Positions 36,901-49,026 of a stretch of 64,000 bases of DNA are shown in pieces; positions within the stretch are counted from its first letter, which is position 1; every line of letters starts with the position of its first letter. The notes beneath the pieces were generated by a model. That model did not search any database and had not been told where the DNA came from. It was given only the letters and a program-made list of their open reading frames with translations. Both the position numbers and the translations under genes were made by a program. Origin of the DNA: Zhengitettix transpicula (taxonomy: Eukaryota > Arthropoda > Insecta > Orthoptera > Tetrigidae); NCBI GenBank assembly GCA_037074705.1, contig CM073591.1:32158587-32222586 (forward strand), written 5' to 3'.

Positions 36901-37560
36901 TTCAGATTCGAGCCTTCCATCCGTTGCATAAACTTAAACACTGGCTCAAATCACTGATTCACATTCATCACCGTCTAATTTTTCTATTTAAATGAAGAAT
37001 AAATTCACAATAGGTAAAATGATTTACTTACACTAAAAAAGAAATTCTTTCAATATCAGCAGGGCTCTAAACGCTATAAAACTAAGGTAACGGATATAAT
37101 GATTTGTAAACTAAAATAATACATTAACTCCCGGTACAATAATTTATCTCAGATATTAAAAGAAAGAACCGTAATAGCTGAATCTAAAAATCGTAAGAGT
37201 TTATAAGGATTTCCAATAATAAATTAAAGAAATCTGAATAAAATATAGAATATGAACAGCAAAAATAAATTATTTTGCTACTCAAGGCAATTACCAAAAA
37301 TTACACTCTTCAGTAGTGTGTAATAGACAGAAATGTGGAGGAAAACGTTAGCAGGAAAGACGGGGGACAGAAATGAGACACTTACTGAAAGAAGGAACAA
37401 AAACTAGAACTTGGCAACGTAATCAGTCATATGTATGAAAAGAATGTTGTAATTGAATTCTAAACTACTGTAGGATGGTCTACGAATTACTCAAAGAAAA
37501 CGATAAATTAAGAACTAAATGGAAAAGTCGAGTAAAGGAGATCAGAAACTATTCGTTTCT
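36901..37560. other. AT-rich DNA, no feature seen
   Basis: No repeat boundaries or ORFs of note. Confidence 0.5.
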
Positions 37561-37646
37561 TTAACCCTTTGTGATTCAATGTCCCGCTCGACGGTACAGC
37601 GTACCACAAGGCGCATGTGGAAAAATACTAAATCGGAAAGGGTTGA
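37561..37646. mobile_element. Possible 86-bp piggyBac-like miniature element or terminus
   Basis: TTAACCCTTTGTG opens and GGAAAGGGTTGA closes a GC-richer 86-base block. CCCTTT/AAAGGG are inverted and the flanks are TTAA and TTGA. TTAA followed by CCCTTTG is typical of piggyBac-type termini. The inner GACGGTACAGCGTACC contains a small GGTAC/GTACC hairpin. Too small to be sure. Confidence 0.35.
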
Positions 37647-40600
37647 TAGAATATGAATATGAAAGAAATTTACAATAAACATGTTTCATAATAATAAGAG
37701 TACGCTAGTTTATTATAGTACAGTACATATGAGTAATAAACTATCCTAGAAAGTACAAAATTATTATAAGGGTACATCAGTAAAGCGTTCTTTACTTATT
37801 TTCTTACCAAAACTAAATACATTTTTAGTTTTGTTCCCTCTAACAGGTAGGTGTCTTAATTAAGTTATTTTTAGTCTATATAAAAAATATTAGACTTGTA
37901 ACCTCAGAGTCCTTCTCAATTGCAATATTACGTATAGGAAGTAGATTTCAGCCCAGAATTATTTATTTAATTTACGAGGATTTTTTTTATAATATAAACA
38001 AGATAAAAATCCAATTACAGACGGAAATTTGAATACATCTTCTCACGTAAGAAAATATAATTTTCTTAAGATGTACTTAAGAAAAACTGCCAATAGGCAG
38101 AAGAAACGTCGAATAACATTTTTTATTGAATATATGTCTGTAATTTAAAATTTTCTCTTATTAATATTAATTAATAGACAGTAATATTGTTGATTATTTT
38201 TATACTGATATAAATGGCGACGCTCTAAAGGAACGTGTCAAATTTGGAATTTTAAGTTGATTAATTGGAGTGAATATTTTTGCATGTTGACGGTCGAGAG
38301 TCCCTCGTAAAGGCAGCAAGTCTCTGGTGACATGGAGTGTATCGACGACCTGCCTCTTCATAATGGCGACTCCAGGGCGCCTGTCAGAACTCTGATATTA
38401 GCGCCATGTCAAGGATTCTGACACTGATTGGAACCATACAAATGAAAAAAAAAAGGAGCATGCGTATTTCAGACGCGGATAACATAATTATGATCGAATT
38501 GTGTAGGAGCTACGAATTTCTCGTTTGATTTCACTGTGTGACGCGTGCTTCTGTTCTCCAATGCAATTACAGTAGAGTGGATCACAATTAAGGAAGAACT
38601 CAGAGGAAATTAAAAAAATGGACGTTGTACACGTTTATTTCCTCGACATGCGAATGAATTGTCCTCGCATGTTTAGCTCATAATATTCAGAAAGGTAAAT
38701 AAATAGCAAAATAACAGACAAAAAATAAGTGTTAAAGAAATAAGTAATGTGCTTATTTACTGTTAGTTTTGTCTATTTATTTATACAGTTAGTTTACTTT
38801 TAACACATACGTTTTACATTTTAATTTAAAAAATATAAAGCGTGGTAGAGAAAATCCCTATTGGTTATCACATTTAACTGTACGATAGTTTTTCTACTAT
38901 TAAATTCGGGGGAGTCGTAATCTTAGTAAAAAGTATTTTAAATATATTTTTGCCTCAATTATTGTTTTGTGTTGAATACGGTTTGTGGTCTACGAATTGA
39001 AATGTAGCCAAATATACATTTAATATTTATTTACAGCATATAATGGTGGTGGCTTGGATATTCTTTTTAGTAGATATAATAATATATCGAGTTGTTTTAT
39101 CATATCAGTTTAAGTTTTTTATAAACGACAGTTGTTTGGAAAGCATTCTAGACTTTTTATTTTTTTTTAAATTGACTAAATAAATGAAATTGAAGTACTG
39201 GATATTTAGGAGCACGAATAAAAGTGAGTGGATATGTTGGAAAGCAATTCAGTGCGTTGATATTAAGTCGCTGGGCTCAGGGAATCTTTTTTTTATTGAT
39301 TGATATAGATAATTTTGAAGATTCAGTCTCAATCTTCCTCGTTTATTAAAATGTCTGCGACATTTATAATTACTGTTTCAAAATATTATCGATAATTAAC
39401 AATTACTGTATATATTTTTGCAGTTTGCAGTTTTTTTAAAAGTCGTTTAAAATGTTTATTTAAATAAATTATAAATATGTTTGTAACACGAAAGCCAACT
39501 GGTACAATGATTCAAAAAATAAACAAGAGAGGGACGATAATTATACCTAAAAACTAATAAAAAAAATAACTTTTTTATTTTTCACTTCGAATCGTCATAC
39601 TGAGAAACAAATATTTCACTTTTTATTTATACCTGGCAGACAAAAGAAACGCCGAATAAATTTACTATAAAAATCCTCAATATTGCTTTTAAAAATAGTA
39701 AATCAATTGCTTCATAAATATCTGCATTAATAATATTTAAAATGGCGGATATTATAAATCACAGAATTAAAAAATGAATCAGCTAAAATGTCAGTCATAT
39801 CACTTATAAATATTTCACGACGGATTATATCATTTTTCCTAGTTATATTTTAATTTTCAATTACTCGTACGTAGTCAAGAAAGTAATTAAAAAGTTTAAT
39901 AGAAAACATTTAAGTAAATGTTTTCGATCACAATTTAGCGAGCTTTGCTTCTTTTAGTAATAATTTAATTTGACAATTTAGCAATAATGAGACTGTCCTC
40001 GAAAGCGCTGTAAGAATAAATGCAAACGATGTGATTATTGGCGTTTTTCGCATTAAACAGGACTACTCTAATTAAACATTCAGTGAAACGATCATGAAAC
40101 TAGCAAAATTATTCCATATATCTTCAATTTATATTTGTGACGTCATATGGTAAATCTTCATGTTTCGAAAAACACTCCACTGTACAAATTTATAAAAGTG
40201 CAATTTAATCCCAACAACGTTTAAAAAGACAGTGTAAGATTCATATTCTTGATACATTATAGCAGGTTTTTCTTGGCCGAGGTGTCCTCACACAATCAGT
40301 CATTACGCTGCGACATCTGTCAATTTTTTGAGCTGGAATAAATTCGGGAGATTTAAGTCCACGATTCTAGTAAGAGCACCTGGCTGAAACACGCGTGACA
40401 AATAGCCGCATTGGATTCGACGTCTGTGGAAGTAGGGGTCGTGTTTGTAACGCCCTGTGACAAATACGACCAATGTCCGCGAACCCGGGGTCGTCTGCAC
40501 GTCAGTCCAAGTGGAATAAAGCCGTCGCGGCGCTTAGTTCTTCAGGAGCGGCGATAAGCGTTCAAAACTTATAATTCAGCTCAGAATTTGTTCCTAATGT

Positions 40601-40943
40601 GATGGAATTGAAGGCATTTCAGAAAATATGAAGTCTGTCGCCACTATGGAATGCTCTTTGTTAGAATTCCTTTACTGGAAAAAAACTTTTAAAGAGGTTT
40701 TAAAAACTTCGGCGCAAGAAAATGACGTTAATGCAATGTTATACCGTTCATTAATAAACAAAAGATTGGTCGGTGAAACTATCTGATCTGTTATAAGTTC
40801 ATGAAGAAAATATTCAAAATAATCTGTTAAGAAGCGAGGATTTTTTTTAATTTTAATTTTATGAATTCATTGGTACATGATTTTTTCGAGGAAATTGCAA
40901 AATTTTCTAATATTAACATTACATTATTATAAATGCTTTCATA
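37647..40943. other. AT-rich DNA with scattered fold-back relics
   Basis: GC-richer unique patches lie at 38220-38620 and 40270-40620. Around 38690-38770 there is a weak palindrome (TAAATAAATAG..ACAGACAAAA against TTTTGTCTATTTATTTA) resembling the arms of the 4541 and 25160 repeats. A faint hammerhead remnant, CCTGGCAGACAAAAGAAACG, occurs near 39632. No gene is called. Confidence 0.4.
38074..38112 (+). ncRNA. Hammerhead-like motif with perfect CTGCC/GGCAG stem
   Basis: CTTAAGA at 38076-38082, stem CTGCC, loop AATA, stem GGCAG (38087-38100), then GAAACGTCG. Stem II is perfect. The core has T at the invariant G5 position, as in the copy at 14636. Confidence 0.45.
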
Positions 40944-41885
40944 TCTATATAATAAAAAAGGGAGTATATTTGTATGTATGTATGTTTGTATTTACGTCGT
41001 TCTTTATACAAATTTTATCGCGTGGACAGAATGCAACAAAAATTGGTATACGTATTCTGCCAAAATCGAGAACCGGTACTGTGGGGGTGAGAAACCCCTA
41101 GAATAAACGTGGAAATAATTATAATTGAAATAAGTTACGAATTAGTGTTAAATTACTGCGCGAGACGATGACGTCATAAGTTTTCAAGACATTGACGCAT
41201 CCTAAATATAGTTCTGTATTTCGTAATGAAATAAAGCAGAAATATTTTTATTTAACATAAAGTATACATGTGGAAAGAATTATAATTAAAAACCGTGATC
41301 ATTAAATATTAATTTACTGCGCGCCAAGAGACAATGACGTCACGCGAGAGAAAGACGTTACTACGCAACGAACGAAGGAGATTATTAGGAATTAAATAAA
41401 GCAGAAATATTTTCCATAAATAAAAAGTATAATTTTATGCAGCAATATTTCATCGAATGATAATAAAGAAGAATACGAATTACTTTACCATCCTTGCGGA
41501 AAATGTAAGTTAATTTTCGCGCTATATTAGTTGTGAGTCTAGCTAACAATTTCATCAATGTAATATTTCGTAATGTATGAAGACTGAGTGACGATTATAT
41601 CCTGAAATACTCAAGGAATATATTTAAGTAATCAATTAAATACTTTTTCGAGTTGATGATCGTGTGGAAATAATATTCGGCAGGCGTTAATGGAATTGAT
41701 AGTATTTCTACTGGTGAAGTTTGTGTATAATTTCAACTCCTTTCAGTATGAGAGGGGAGGGCGCCTAGGGGTGGGGGTAGAGGATCGAGGAGCGTTACAT
41801 AAAAATAGCGCAAAAGCAACCGAAATTGGAGTGTATCGGGGGTTCTGGATAAATGACATCTCGGGCAACGCCGGGCACCCGCTAG
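40944..41885 (+). mobile_element. Chimeric Helitron: A body, B 3' end
   Basis: Starts TCTATATAATAAAAAAGGGA after an A and ends GGGCAACGCCGGGCACCCG, CTAG before a T (942 bp). Up to about 41654 it matches the A copy at 50977 almost base for base. After TACTTTTTCGAGTT it switches to B-type sequence (GTTGATAGTATTTCTAC-like, TTTCAACTCCTTTCAGTATG, ACATAAAAATAGCGCAAAAG). Both subfamilies share the terminal hairpin. The 74-codon ORF at its 5' end is repeated in other A copies and is not an evident gene. Confidence 0.88.
41169..41176. promoter_or_regulatory. TGACGTCA octamer in Helitron A (a second at 41335-41342)
   Basis: Two perfect octamers sit about 160 bases apart in this copy and in the copy at 50977. 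Regulatory function is untested. Confidence 0.4.
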
Positions 41886-43092
41886 TACAAAATAATAATT
41901 TGTAGCTAATCAAACCTTACGAACAAATAAAGAAATGAAAAAAATTATAAAGGCCATCTGAACATATTTAAACTTTTATGGTAACTAAATTTTTGTTTTT
42001 CTTTTTGTCTATTTAAACTCTTAAACCGATTCGTAAACCTTATGTTTTATAACTTAAATAAGTATCTTCTCTATAACCGTCGAGGCGCCAGTGTTCACAT
42101 CATAATTTTAATTATGAGATGAAATAGTAATAAAGCCACAACATAAATATAATTCAAATAAATCTGATATAATTCTCTTAAAAACGCATTACTCATAAAA
42201 TTGAAACAATTTTTCATAGCTGTACGTGATGAGATTTTACAGTTTTATTTCCATTTATAACGGAAATAAATAAAAAAGTATTGTAAAATTTTTGCCCATC
42301 AGTTAAAATCTCGAACATGATAAAACGGAGAAAATTTGGAATACGCATTTTTATTTCCAATACGCATAGAGACTTAAAATAAAAAAGGAGTAGTGAAAGT
42401 CTTGTCTTTTCATAAAATAAAATTATAAAATACGAGAAGGAGAAGGAAAATTACAACAAAGTCCATAAATAGATTACTATTTAATTAGTTCCCGGACAAA
42501 AATATGGGATACAATTTCGTTTTTATCACATCGGCAGGTACAATTAATATATGTAACATTATTACGCAAAATAATACAAAGCTGCAAGTTTCTTCTTTTT
42601 TGCGCATTTATTTTATAATTAGTGGCTCTTCTACGAATCGTAAATTAAATTTCTTTTTCCCAGAAATCAACTAATGCTTCATTAAAATGAGCTCACAGAA
42701 GCTATACGTATTTCTCATAGCGGTAATGAAATAATGCTTATTTTAATTCGTGACACTTCAACTATGTTTAAATAACTGCTTACAGGCCAAGTGAAATTGT
42801 AAAAAATAAATTGTTGCAGAGTGACTCGTAAATCAAGAATATGTTTATTAATTACGGTGCACATTCGTTTAATAAATATTATTTTGATTCTATATTGGCC
42901 AATTTCAGTAGACCGGTTTATTTTAAAGATTACATTAATTAAATATATTATTGCACAGCCATTTTGTCTATTATTTCAATGTCCAGTGCTTTATGACAGC
43001 ACTATCCAAGTCCTTTCCATCATTCTGCATATCTTCCAATCAGGAAATAGGTCGTACGACAAAATATCCGGAAACATAATTTCAATAGGAGG
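41886..43092. other. AT-rich DNA, no feature seen
   Basis: The 95-codon ORF at 42821-43108 is an AT-rich hydrophobic reading and runs into the mariner end at 43093. I do not call it. Confidence 0.5.
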
Positions 43093-43201
43093 GTTGATCG
43101 AAAAGTAATGTCCGATTTCTTATAAGACATAAACCATCACAGATTTTTTTACAATACTTCTTTTATTAAATTACTTACATGTTCCCTATTTTCCTACATC
43201 G

Positions 43202-43435
43202 TTACCATATTTGTTGAAACATTTGTCTGAACATACAAATTTTTTGTATGCCTACGTCATAGACAGCTACCGCCCGTGAGGATAACCAGTGTTTAACTGC
43301 TTCTTTCACCTCTTCATGTGTCCGGGGGGGGGGGGTCATGTGAGAAACCCACGTCTCGTCCCGTGTGATAATATACTTTAAAAATTGATCACAAGCCATT
43401 CCTTTCATTTGGTGTTCCTCAGTAAGCAACCTGGG
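43202..43435 (-). pseudogene. Mariner-type transposase C-terminal relic, left half
   Basis: The 75-codon reading includes FLKYIITRDETWVSH, the mariner block with the second catalytic aspartate before ETW. After a gap comes EVKEAVKHWLSSRAVAVYD and GIQK near the C-terminus. About 130 residues that normally lie between these blocks are absent, including the third catalytic aspartate. Non-functional. Confidence 0.8.
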
Positions 43436-43439
43436 AATC

Positions 43440-43690
43440 CAACGTGTGAAATTGCAAATTTTCAGAGAGAGATGAAAAGAATGCTCTTGATTTTTTGAAC
43501 CGGTATCATAAGGAAGGTGAGAAATATTTAAAGAAAATTGTCACAGCGAACGAGACGAGAGGTGAAAGAAGCAATTAAAGACTGGTTGTCCTCACAGGCG
43601 GCAGACGTCTATGACAAAAGCTTGTAAAAAGTTATGTAAAAGTTTAAACAAATACGGAAACTATGCTGAAAAATAGAGAAACATGTAACG
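43440..43690 (+). pseudogene. Mariner-type transposase C-terminal relic, right half
   Basis: Forward strand in shifting frames: EMKRMLL, YHKEG-like, KKIVTANET in place of the usual TGDETW block, then EVKEAIKDWLSSQAADVYDK followed by a stop. It mirrors the left half and has a similar internal deletion with a different breakpoint. Confidence 0.75.
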
Positions 43691-43766
43691 AATAAATTTT
43701 AAAAAAATTGAAAATCTCTGATGGTTTATGTTGCGTAAGGAATCCCACCTTACTTTCCGAATAACA

Positions 43767-46700
43767 CTCGTATATTGTTATTAATGTATATATGGAAACT
43801 TAAATCATAAATTACAGATATTGTTCGCGGAAAGTATTCGCTTTCCTATAAATAACAAGAACATTTATTGAAAATCAAATAATTATCCTCACATCCTTAA
43901 TTCTGATTTATAGAAAACTAATTTTTACAATTTATTGTCTGTTAAAAACTAATCTACAGTTCGGAAAATTTCTTAGTTGTAATTGTAGTATGTAATAATA
44001 TAATTTATATTTCTTTAATTTTTAACATTATTTGTAAAAGACGTATAGTAGTCAATATGTCAGAAAAAATACAAACTACAGAAATTAAATGTGGAAATAA
44101 AATATAAAAGCAACGTTTCATCGCGGAGATATTCGATAGTGAATAAAAGATCCTTAAATTAATAAATCTATATAAAATTAAATTCATATCTACGAAAATA
44201 ATCTACAATTTATTAGTTAACCTGATGACGATGGCTCTATTTCTATATGAATATGTGGCCACTGTCAATCACAGAGCAACGCAATTGATTCGGCGATATT
44301 ACATCGCAGATGACGTCATCATAGCGTTGCGTAGTAACAGATAAAAAAATAACAAACTTCTGTACAGTCTTAATCTTTATGCTCGTCCGACCGAATCAAA
44401 ACTTATACTTGTGTGCTATAAAGTTATTTTAATAAATATTTAATAGTTGGAGTTCAACTTATTATTCATTTTATGTTGTTGACATCATCTGACTAAGTTA
44501 TCGAAACGCTGTGTTTATATTTAGTATTTTGCATTTTATAATTTTACCTATTATCTGACTTATTGGTTAATATATTTATTTTATCATAATTAAATGTCAA
44601 GATAAATATCAATTATCATAGATTGTTATCTGAAACGGATGAAGGAAATAGACGTTGTAGAAACATTAGCAGACGTTTATTTCGAGACAGTAATTAGCGA
44701 CGCACAAGTGAAGAGTGGCTGAGAGAATTCCCGGACCTAAATGGTAAGGAGGAAATTAAGCTGGAAATTCAACACGGCAACAAATGTCTTGCAGGTGGCG
44801 CTACAAGCACAAATAGATTAATTGCTGTGACTTGTAACCCCTGTTACAATGTGTTTATAGGGGACAAGATTGTCATGTGAGGAGTTACAACAGATTAGTT
44901 GTGCAGTTAGCGGTCTTCCCGGACCAAGAGACGTTCCAGTCCAGTTGTATTGATTTCTCAAAGTTAATTGGTTTCAGTGTGCAGAAAGTAGTACAGTTGT
45001 AACTGGGCAAGAACGTTTGATGCCTCTTGCATTAGGTGTGAGTGTGGGTGTGCCAATATTCGGCTTTACGTCACGTACATCTCTTAACGTGTTAATGGAG
45101 GGACCTTCATCCACATCTACTTCCACCGACTAAAATAAATTTTGAAATTATGTAATTTACAAACGGATAAATCAAGAACTAATCAAATGAATCAGATAAA
45201 GAATACTACATTTTACTTATCTGCAACGTGGGAATGTTAAGTTTGGGCTCGTTTAAAGTTCGCTTAACAATCCTTGAACACAAAAGTAATTTTAACAATT
45301 GCGAATATTTAATAACAACCTTTATTTGGTTCACAATTGGGCATCACAGATGCACACTAATTCGTAGCCAAATAAACAATTTATTGCAAACACAAAAAAA
45401 AACCCGTACTATCGTCCCTCGATTATTCGCAAGCTCTTAAATTTAAGGGTTCCGAGGAGAAATATTTTTCTTTACGGTCGTCAAACTATAAGTTTTTCCA
45501 CCTGCAGGATGTAGATTACAATAGCATAACTGCGAAGGCTTCGTGACGGTAGACGTAGGTTCAGCTGGATCCACAAGCGCGTTTCAGGTTAGGCTAACGG
45601 AGTCACTCATGACGTCACACAACCAGTTGTCAGACTCAATCACACGCAAGAGTAAAATAAAGGTCAAACATATTAATTAGAGTTCGTTGAAATAAATCTA
45701 ACAGTTTAAACTACGTAAAGCATGAATTCACATTTCGTTACGTTCAATATTTTGTATTCTTTAAAGAGAATGTACAGAATCAATCTAATCAAAATTTTCC
45801 ACAACTCTACAGCAATCTCCGAATCCCAAATATGCAATGATGTTTTATTATCTAAAAAAACCAGGCGTATTTTTCTGTCCTTTCGCCGCAGCAATCTTGT
45901 TCAATATCATCGTAAAAGAAACAATAAAAAACCAACATATCTTCCCCTCCAAGGAAAAACAATGTATATCCTCTTTTTTCTCCTATACCCTAATAACAGC
46001 GGCTTTGATATAAAATTTAGTATTACAGACTTATTTGTTTACTGCGGAAAAATGAACACGATAAGGAAAAAAATATATTATTACTAGCGAAAAAAACAAC
46101 ATGTAAACTTATAAAACGGTGATTTATGTAAAATGTCACCTGCCATCTTTTTCCTCTTAATATGAAAAAGTCTCAAAGCTTTGAACGAGTTCGTAATGAT
46201 GGCAAAAAATAACCACCACTGCTGTAGAAGCCCAAAAATGTTATTGATATCCATTCTTTAAATATTATCCGTCTCTAGAAGGACATCGGTCCTAAAAACT
46301 AATCGTTAGTATTATTTCATCATAATTTACAGTGTCACATTACTAAAGACCCAAATAAATTTTAACGTACCCAGAGCCCTCCTCATTAAAAAGTTCATTT
46401 CGAACTCAACAAATGTGTTATTAGTATTTGCTTTCCTCTAAAGTGCTGAATACTTTTAAAGGTTTACTATAAAAACTTAAAGGTAAACAGGAGAATGTCA
46501 ACAACAGTTGTAATAAATGAATAAACCAGAAAATGTTTCGGAAATATTTTAATAAAATAAAAGTTAGGGCATTTAATTAAAATAAAAATTAGCCATACTT
46601 ATCGTTCCTTTGTTTCGGATCCTTTTCCGGTGTCCAAATATATTTATTAAAGTAACCACAATTTCGATTGGCAGGACGCAAATATTATAAATAATGAGGG

Positions 46701-47181
46701 TAAATATTATTCAATATTGATGAATATAATTATAAAAAATTATACAAATAATAAATAGAAGTTACGATACATTATTATTATTATTATAAATTATCATCAT
46801 TATTTAATTTTTCAATTTTTTGTCATATATTCAATAACACGCTCATTAGCATTGCGTAAACAACAAACCTTTGGGCTGAAAATTGTGGCTTTAAAACACA
46901 CAATTAGAAATTTCTCCACAAACTCTTAAATTAATTACTGAAATTATTAAAAATAAATTACAAGTAATATTTAATATATCTTTAAAAATTGAGAAAAATC
47001 AGCCTATTAAGGCAGAAATTTATTAATAATAATAGAAAAAAAACTTCAAACAAACAAGACGCTTAATCCATAAATTTTTGGGACTATTTCGGGTGTTTTA
47101 AAATTTAAGTAAACAATATAATTTTAAATTTGTAATCTAAAAGTTCCAAGGAAACAAAATTTTACAAATATGATAATTAAA
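43767..47181. other. Unique and AT-rich DNA
   Basis: GC-richer unique patches at about 44640-45140 and 45470-45660. TGACGTCATCATAGCGTTGC at 44311 resembles Helitron A sequence faintly. CATCTGACTAAGTTATCGAA then ACG (about 44487-44508) is a weak hammerhead-like string. The 121-codon ORF at 45722-46087 and the 70-codon ORF at 45228-45440 match nothing I know and have no context. A 55-base TTATTA-rich stretch is at 46770-46805. Confidence 0.4.
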
Positions 47182-47343
47182 TTCAATATATTTTTCTCGG
47201 AGTTTAACCGGGTTTTGCATAATTATAGTACAACGCAACGTTTCGACAACTAAAAGCTCTGTCGTCATCTTCTAGTCGTCGAAACGTTGCGTTCTACTAT
47301 AATTATGCAAAACCCGGTTGAACTCCGAGAAAAATATATTGAA
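47182..47343. repeat. Fold-back, hammerhead type 2, second copy
   Basis: Arms 47182-47250 and about 47275-47343 are nearly perfect reverse complements with a few mismatches (GGAGTTTAACC against GGTTGAACTCC). It matches the palindrome at 5168-5342 but has a shorter loop. The outer flank ACCGGGAAAGGCTCCAATG corresponds, inverted, to the flank left of the 5168 copy. The left arm holds the reverse-strand motif CTAGAAGATGACGAC...GTTGTCGAAACG. Confidence 0.75.
47239..47275 (-). ncRNA. Decayed hammerhead-like motif in the fold-back
   Basis: Reverse strand CTAGAAGAT, GACGAC, loop, GTTGTC, GAAACG. It has one G-U pair in the stem and the same extra A in the core as the copy at 5226. Confidence 0.4.
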
Positions 47344-49026
47344 CAACTGCACCGGGAAAGGCTCCAATGTTTGATGATAATTAAAATTCGTAATATTAAT
47401 TATCATGATTGTAAACTTACGGTTTTTTTAATTAAATATTAGGAATTATATTTTTTAATTGAATTTTATAATTTCTGAAAACGTTCCATAAATGAAGGGA
47501 TGAAACTTTGGTCTGTTTTAAAGTTTTTTTCTATTGTAATATATCAAATTTTCATCCATCGAAAATTTCTGACACAATAGGGAATTTCGGTATTATTAAT
47601 ATTTAAATATATATGCACATAATATAAATTTTATACATTATAAGTATTATGTTTATAAAATATTGTTGATTTAATTTTTTAGAGAAAATTCAGACTTGTA
47701 AAAATATATTTTATATTTATTCCTTAATATGTTCCATAACAAAGAAACTATCTGTAGTGCTAATTTTTTGGTTTAATAATGTGAAAAATTTAATTTTAAT
47801 AAAATGTTTCTTTAAAAGTTGATTGGTTTATTAAATTTTATTTAACCAAGTTAGATAATTATAACTATCAAAGACAGTTACATGTAGACAGAAAATAAAA
47901 TTTGGTAGTGTGTAGAGGTAGTTTCTAGTTTCTAACAATATATATATATATACGCGTATTTTAAGTAAATGATGAATAGTTTAATTAACAGTAAAATAAT
48001 TTCTGAATTCTCGATTTAATTCACATTTCTAATAAGTGTGACTAAACTTGAACGCGATAGCAGTATGGTAAATGAAGTGAATTCCATTATTCCATTAATT
48101 AAAATTTTAATTGAATCTTTCACTTAACGCCGAGTAAACGGCGGGAAGATTGTGTTGAGATTGGTTACCACATCAAATATGAGAAAATTGGAATCGATTA
48201 CAGATTTCAAGCCACTTAACTTTGTAAAGAGGAAATTGTTTCTTCATTGGAAGGAGTTCCTAGTGAATGTTTAACTGAGTCACGAGGCATTTACGTTGTT
48301 TAAATTATAATATCTGTAATAAGTTACTTACTGGGGTTTCCCTTATGTAACAGGCAGTATTTCAAGATGAAATTTGGGATGAGGTAAGTGGGAGAAGGTA
48401 ATTAGAAATATCAAAAAACGTAAATACATTGGAGTGGAAATCAAGAATACTTTAATTTTTAGTTGGTTTGCAATTTCTCCTCTTTACTTTGGAAGTCGTT
48501 TCTACCATCTGGTTCGTCCTTATAATGTTCCAGTATTATCATTCCAGACTTCCAAGACACTTTTATGTTCCACAGTTTTAGGAAAACTAAAAGAATAATA
48601 ATATTACTAATTAATTATTTTCATAATTTACAAATTTGCCACAGAGGAATGCAGGGAACAGTCTCAATGATTGAAATAAAAATTTTCTGTCACTGAGGAG
48701 ACGTTCATGGCTTGTAGAAAGTAACACGTAATAAGTAATAAATAAAATGAAAAGCAGCCAATTTTACGTCAGAGAAAAAGAAATGTAATATAAGATTAAA
48801 CAAGGTTTCATCGCTTAATTTGTGGTCTCATCAGTTTCACGTTTAAAACTGAAAAAACACTTAGAATTATTAGAATAACATTTGTACGAAAACCGTTGGC
48901 ATATAATAAATAATATAATATAATAATTGCTGACTTCCGTTGCCGAAATGTACAATTTAAAACAAGAACGACAATTAAAAATTAATTTACATTATTGGGC
49001 GTGATTTACAATGAAAATATTTTAGA
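47344..49026. other. AT-rich DNA with one hammerhead-like motif
   Basis: No ORF or transposon boundary is supported apart from the motif at 48800. Confidence 0.5.
48800..48840 (-). ncRNA. Hammerhead-like motif with intact CUGAUGA and GAAAC
   Basis: Reverse strand: GTGAAACTGATGAGACCACA, AATTAAGCGATGAAACCTTG. CTGATGA (complement of 48828-48834) and GAAAC (complement of 48805-48809) are both canonical. Stem II is weak. A sister copy at 49794 on the other strand shares AAATTAAG, ...GAAAC.TTGTTTAAT. Confidence 0.5.

Larger units (their letters stand above)
43093..43766. mobile_element. Palindromic mariner-type relic
   Basis: The two ends are inverted copies of about 60 bases: GTTGATCGAAAAGTAATGTC at the left and the complement of GTTATTCGGAAAGTAAGGTG at the right, both continuing into ACATAAACCATCA.AGATTTT. 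The left half codes on the reverse strand and the right half on the forward strand for the same C-terminal transposase segment. The element is therefore two mariner 3' halves joined head to head near 43436-43440. A 12-G run at 43324-43335 lies in the left half. Confidence 0.8.

Noticed and set aside
44487..44508. CTGACTAAG...CGAAACG as a hammerhead
   Set aside because: Core and stem II too poor to list as a motif of its own; noted only in the interval description.
45722..46087. 121-codon forward ORF
   Set aside because: No recognisable domain, skewed AT-driven composition, no splice or promoter context.
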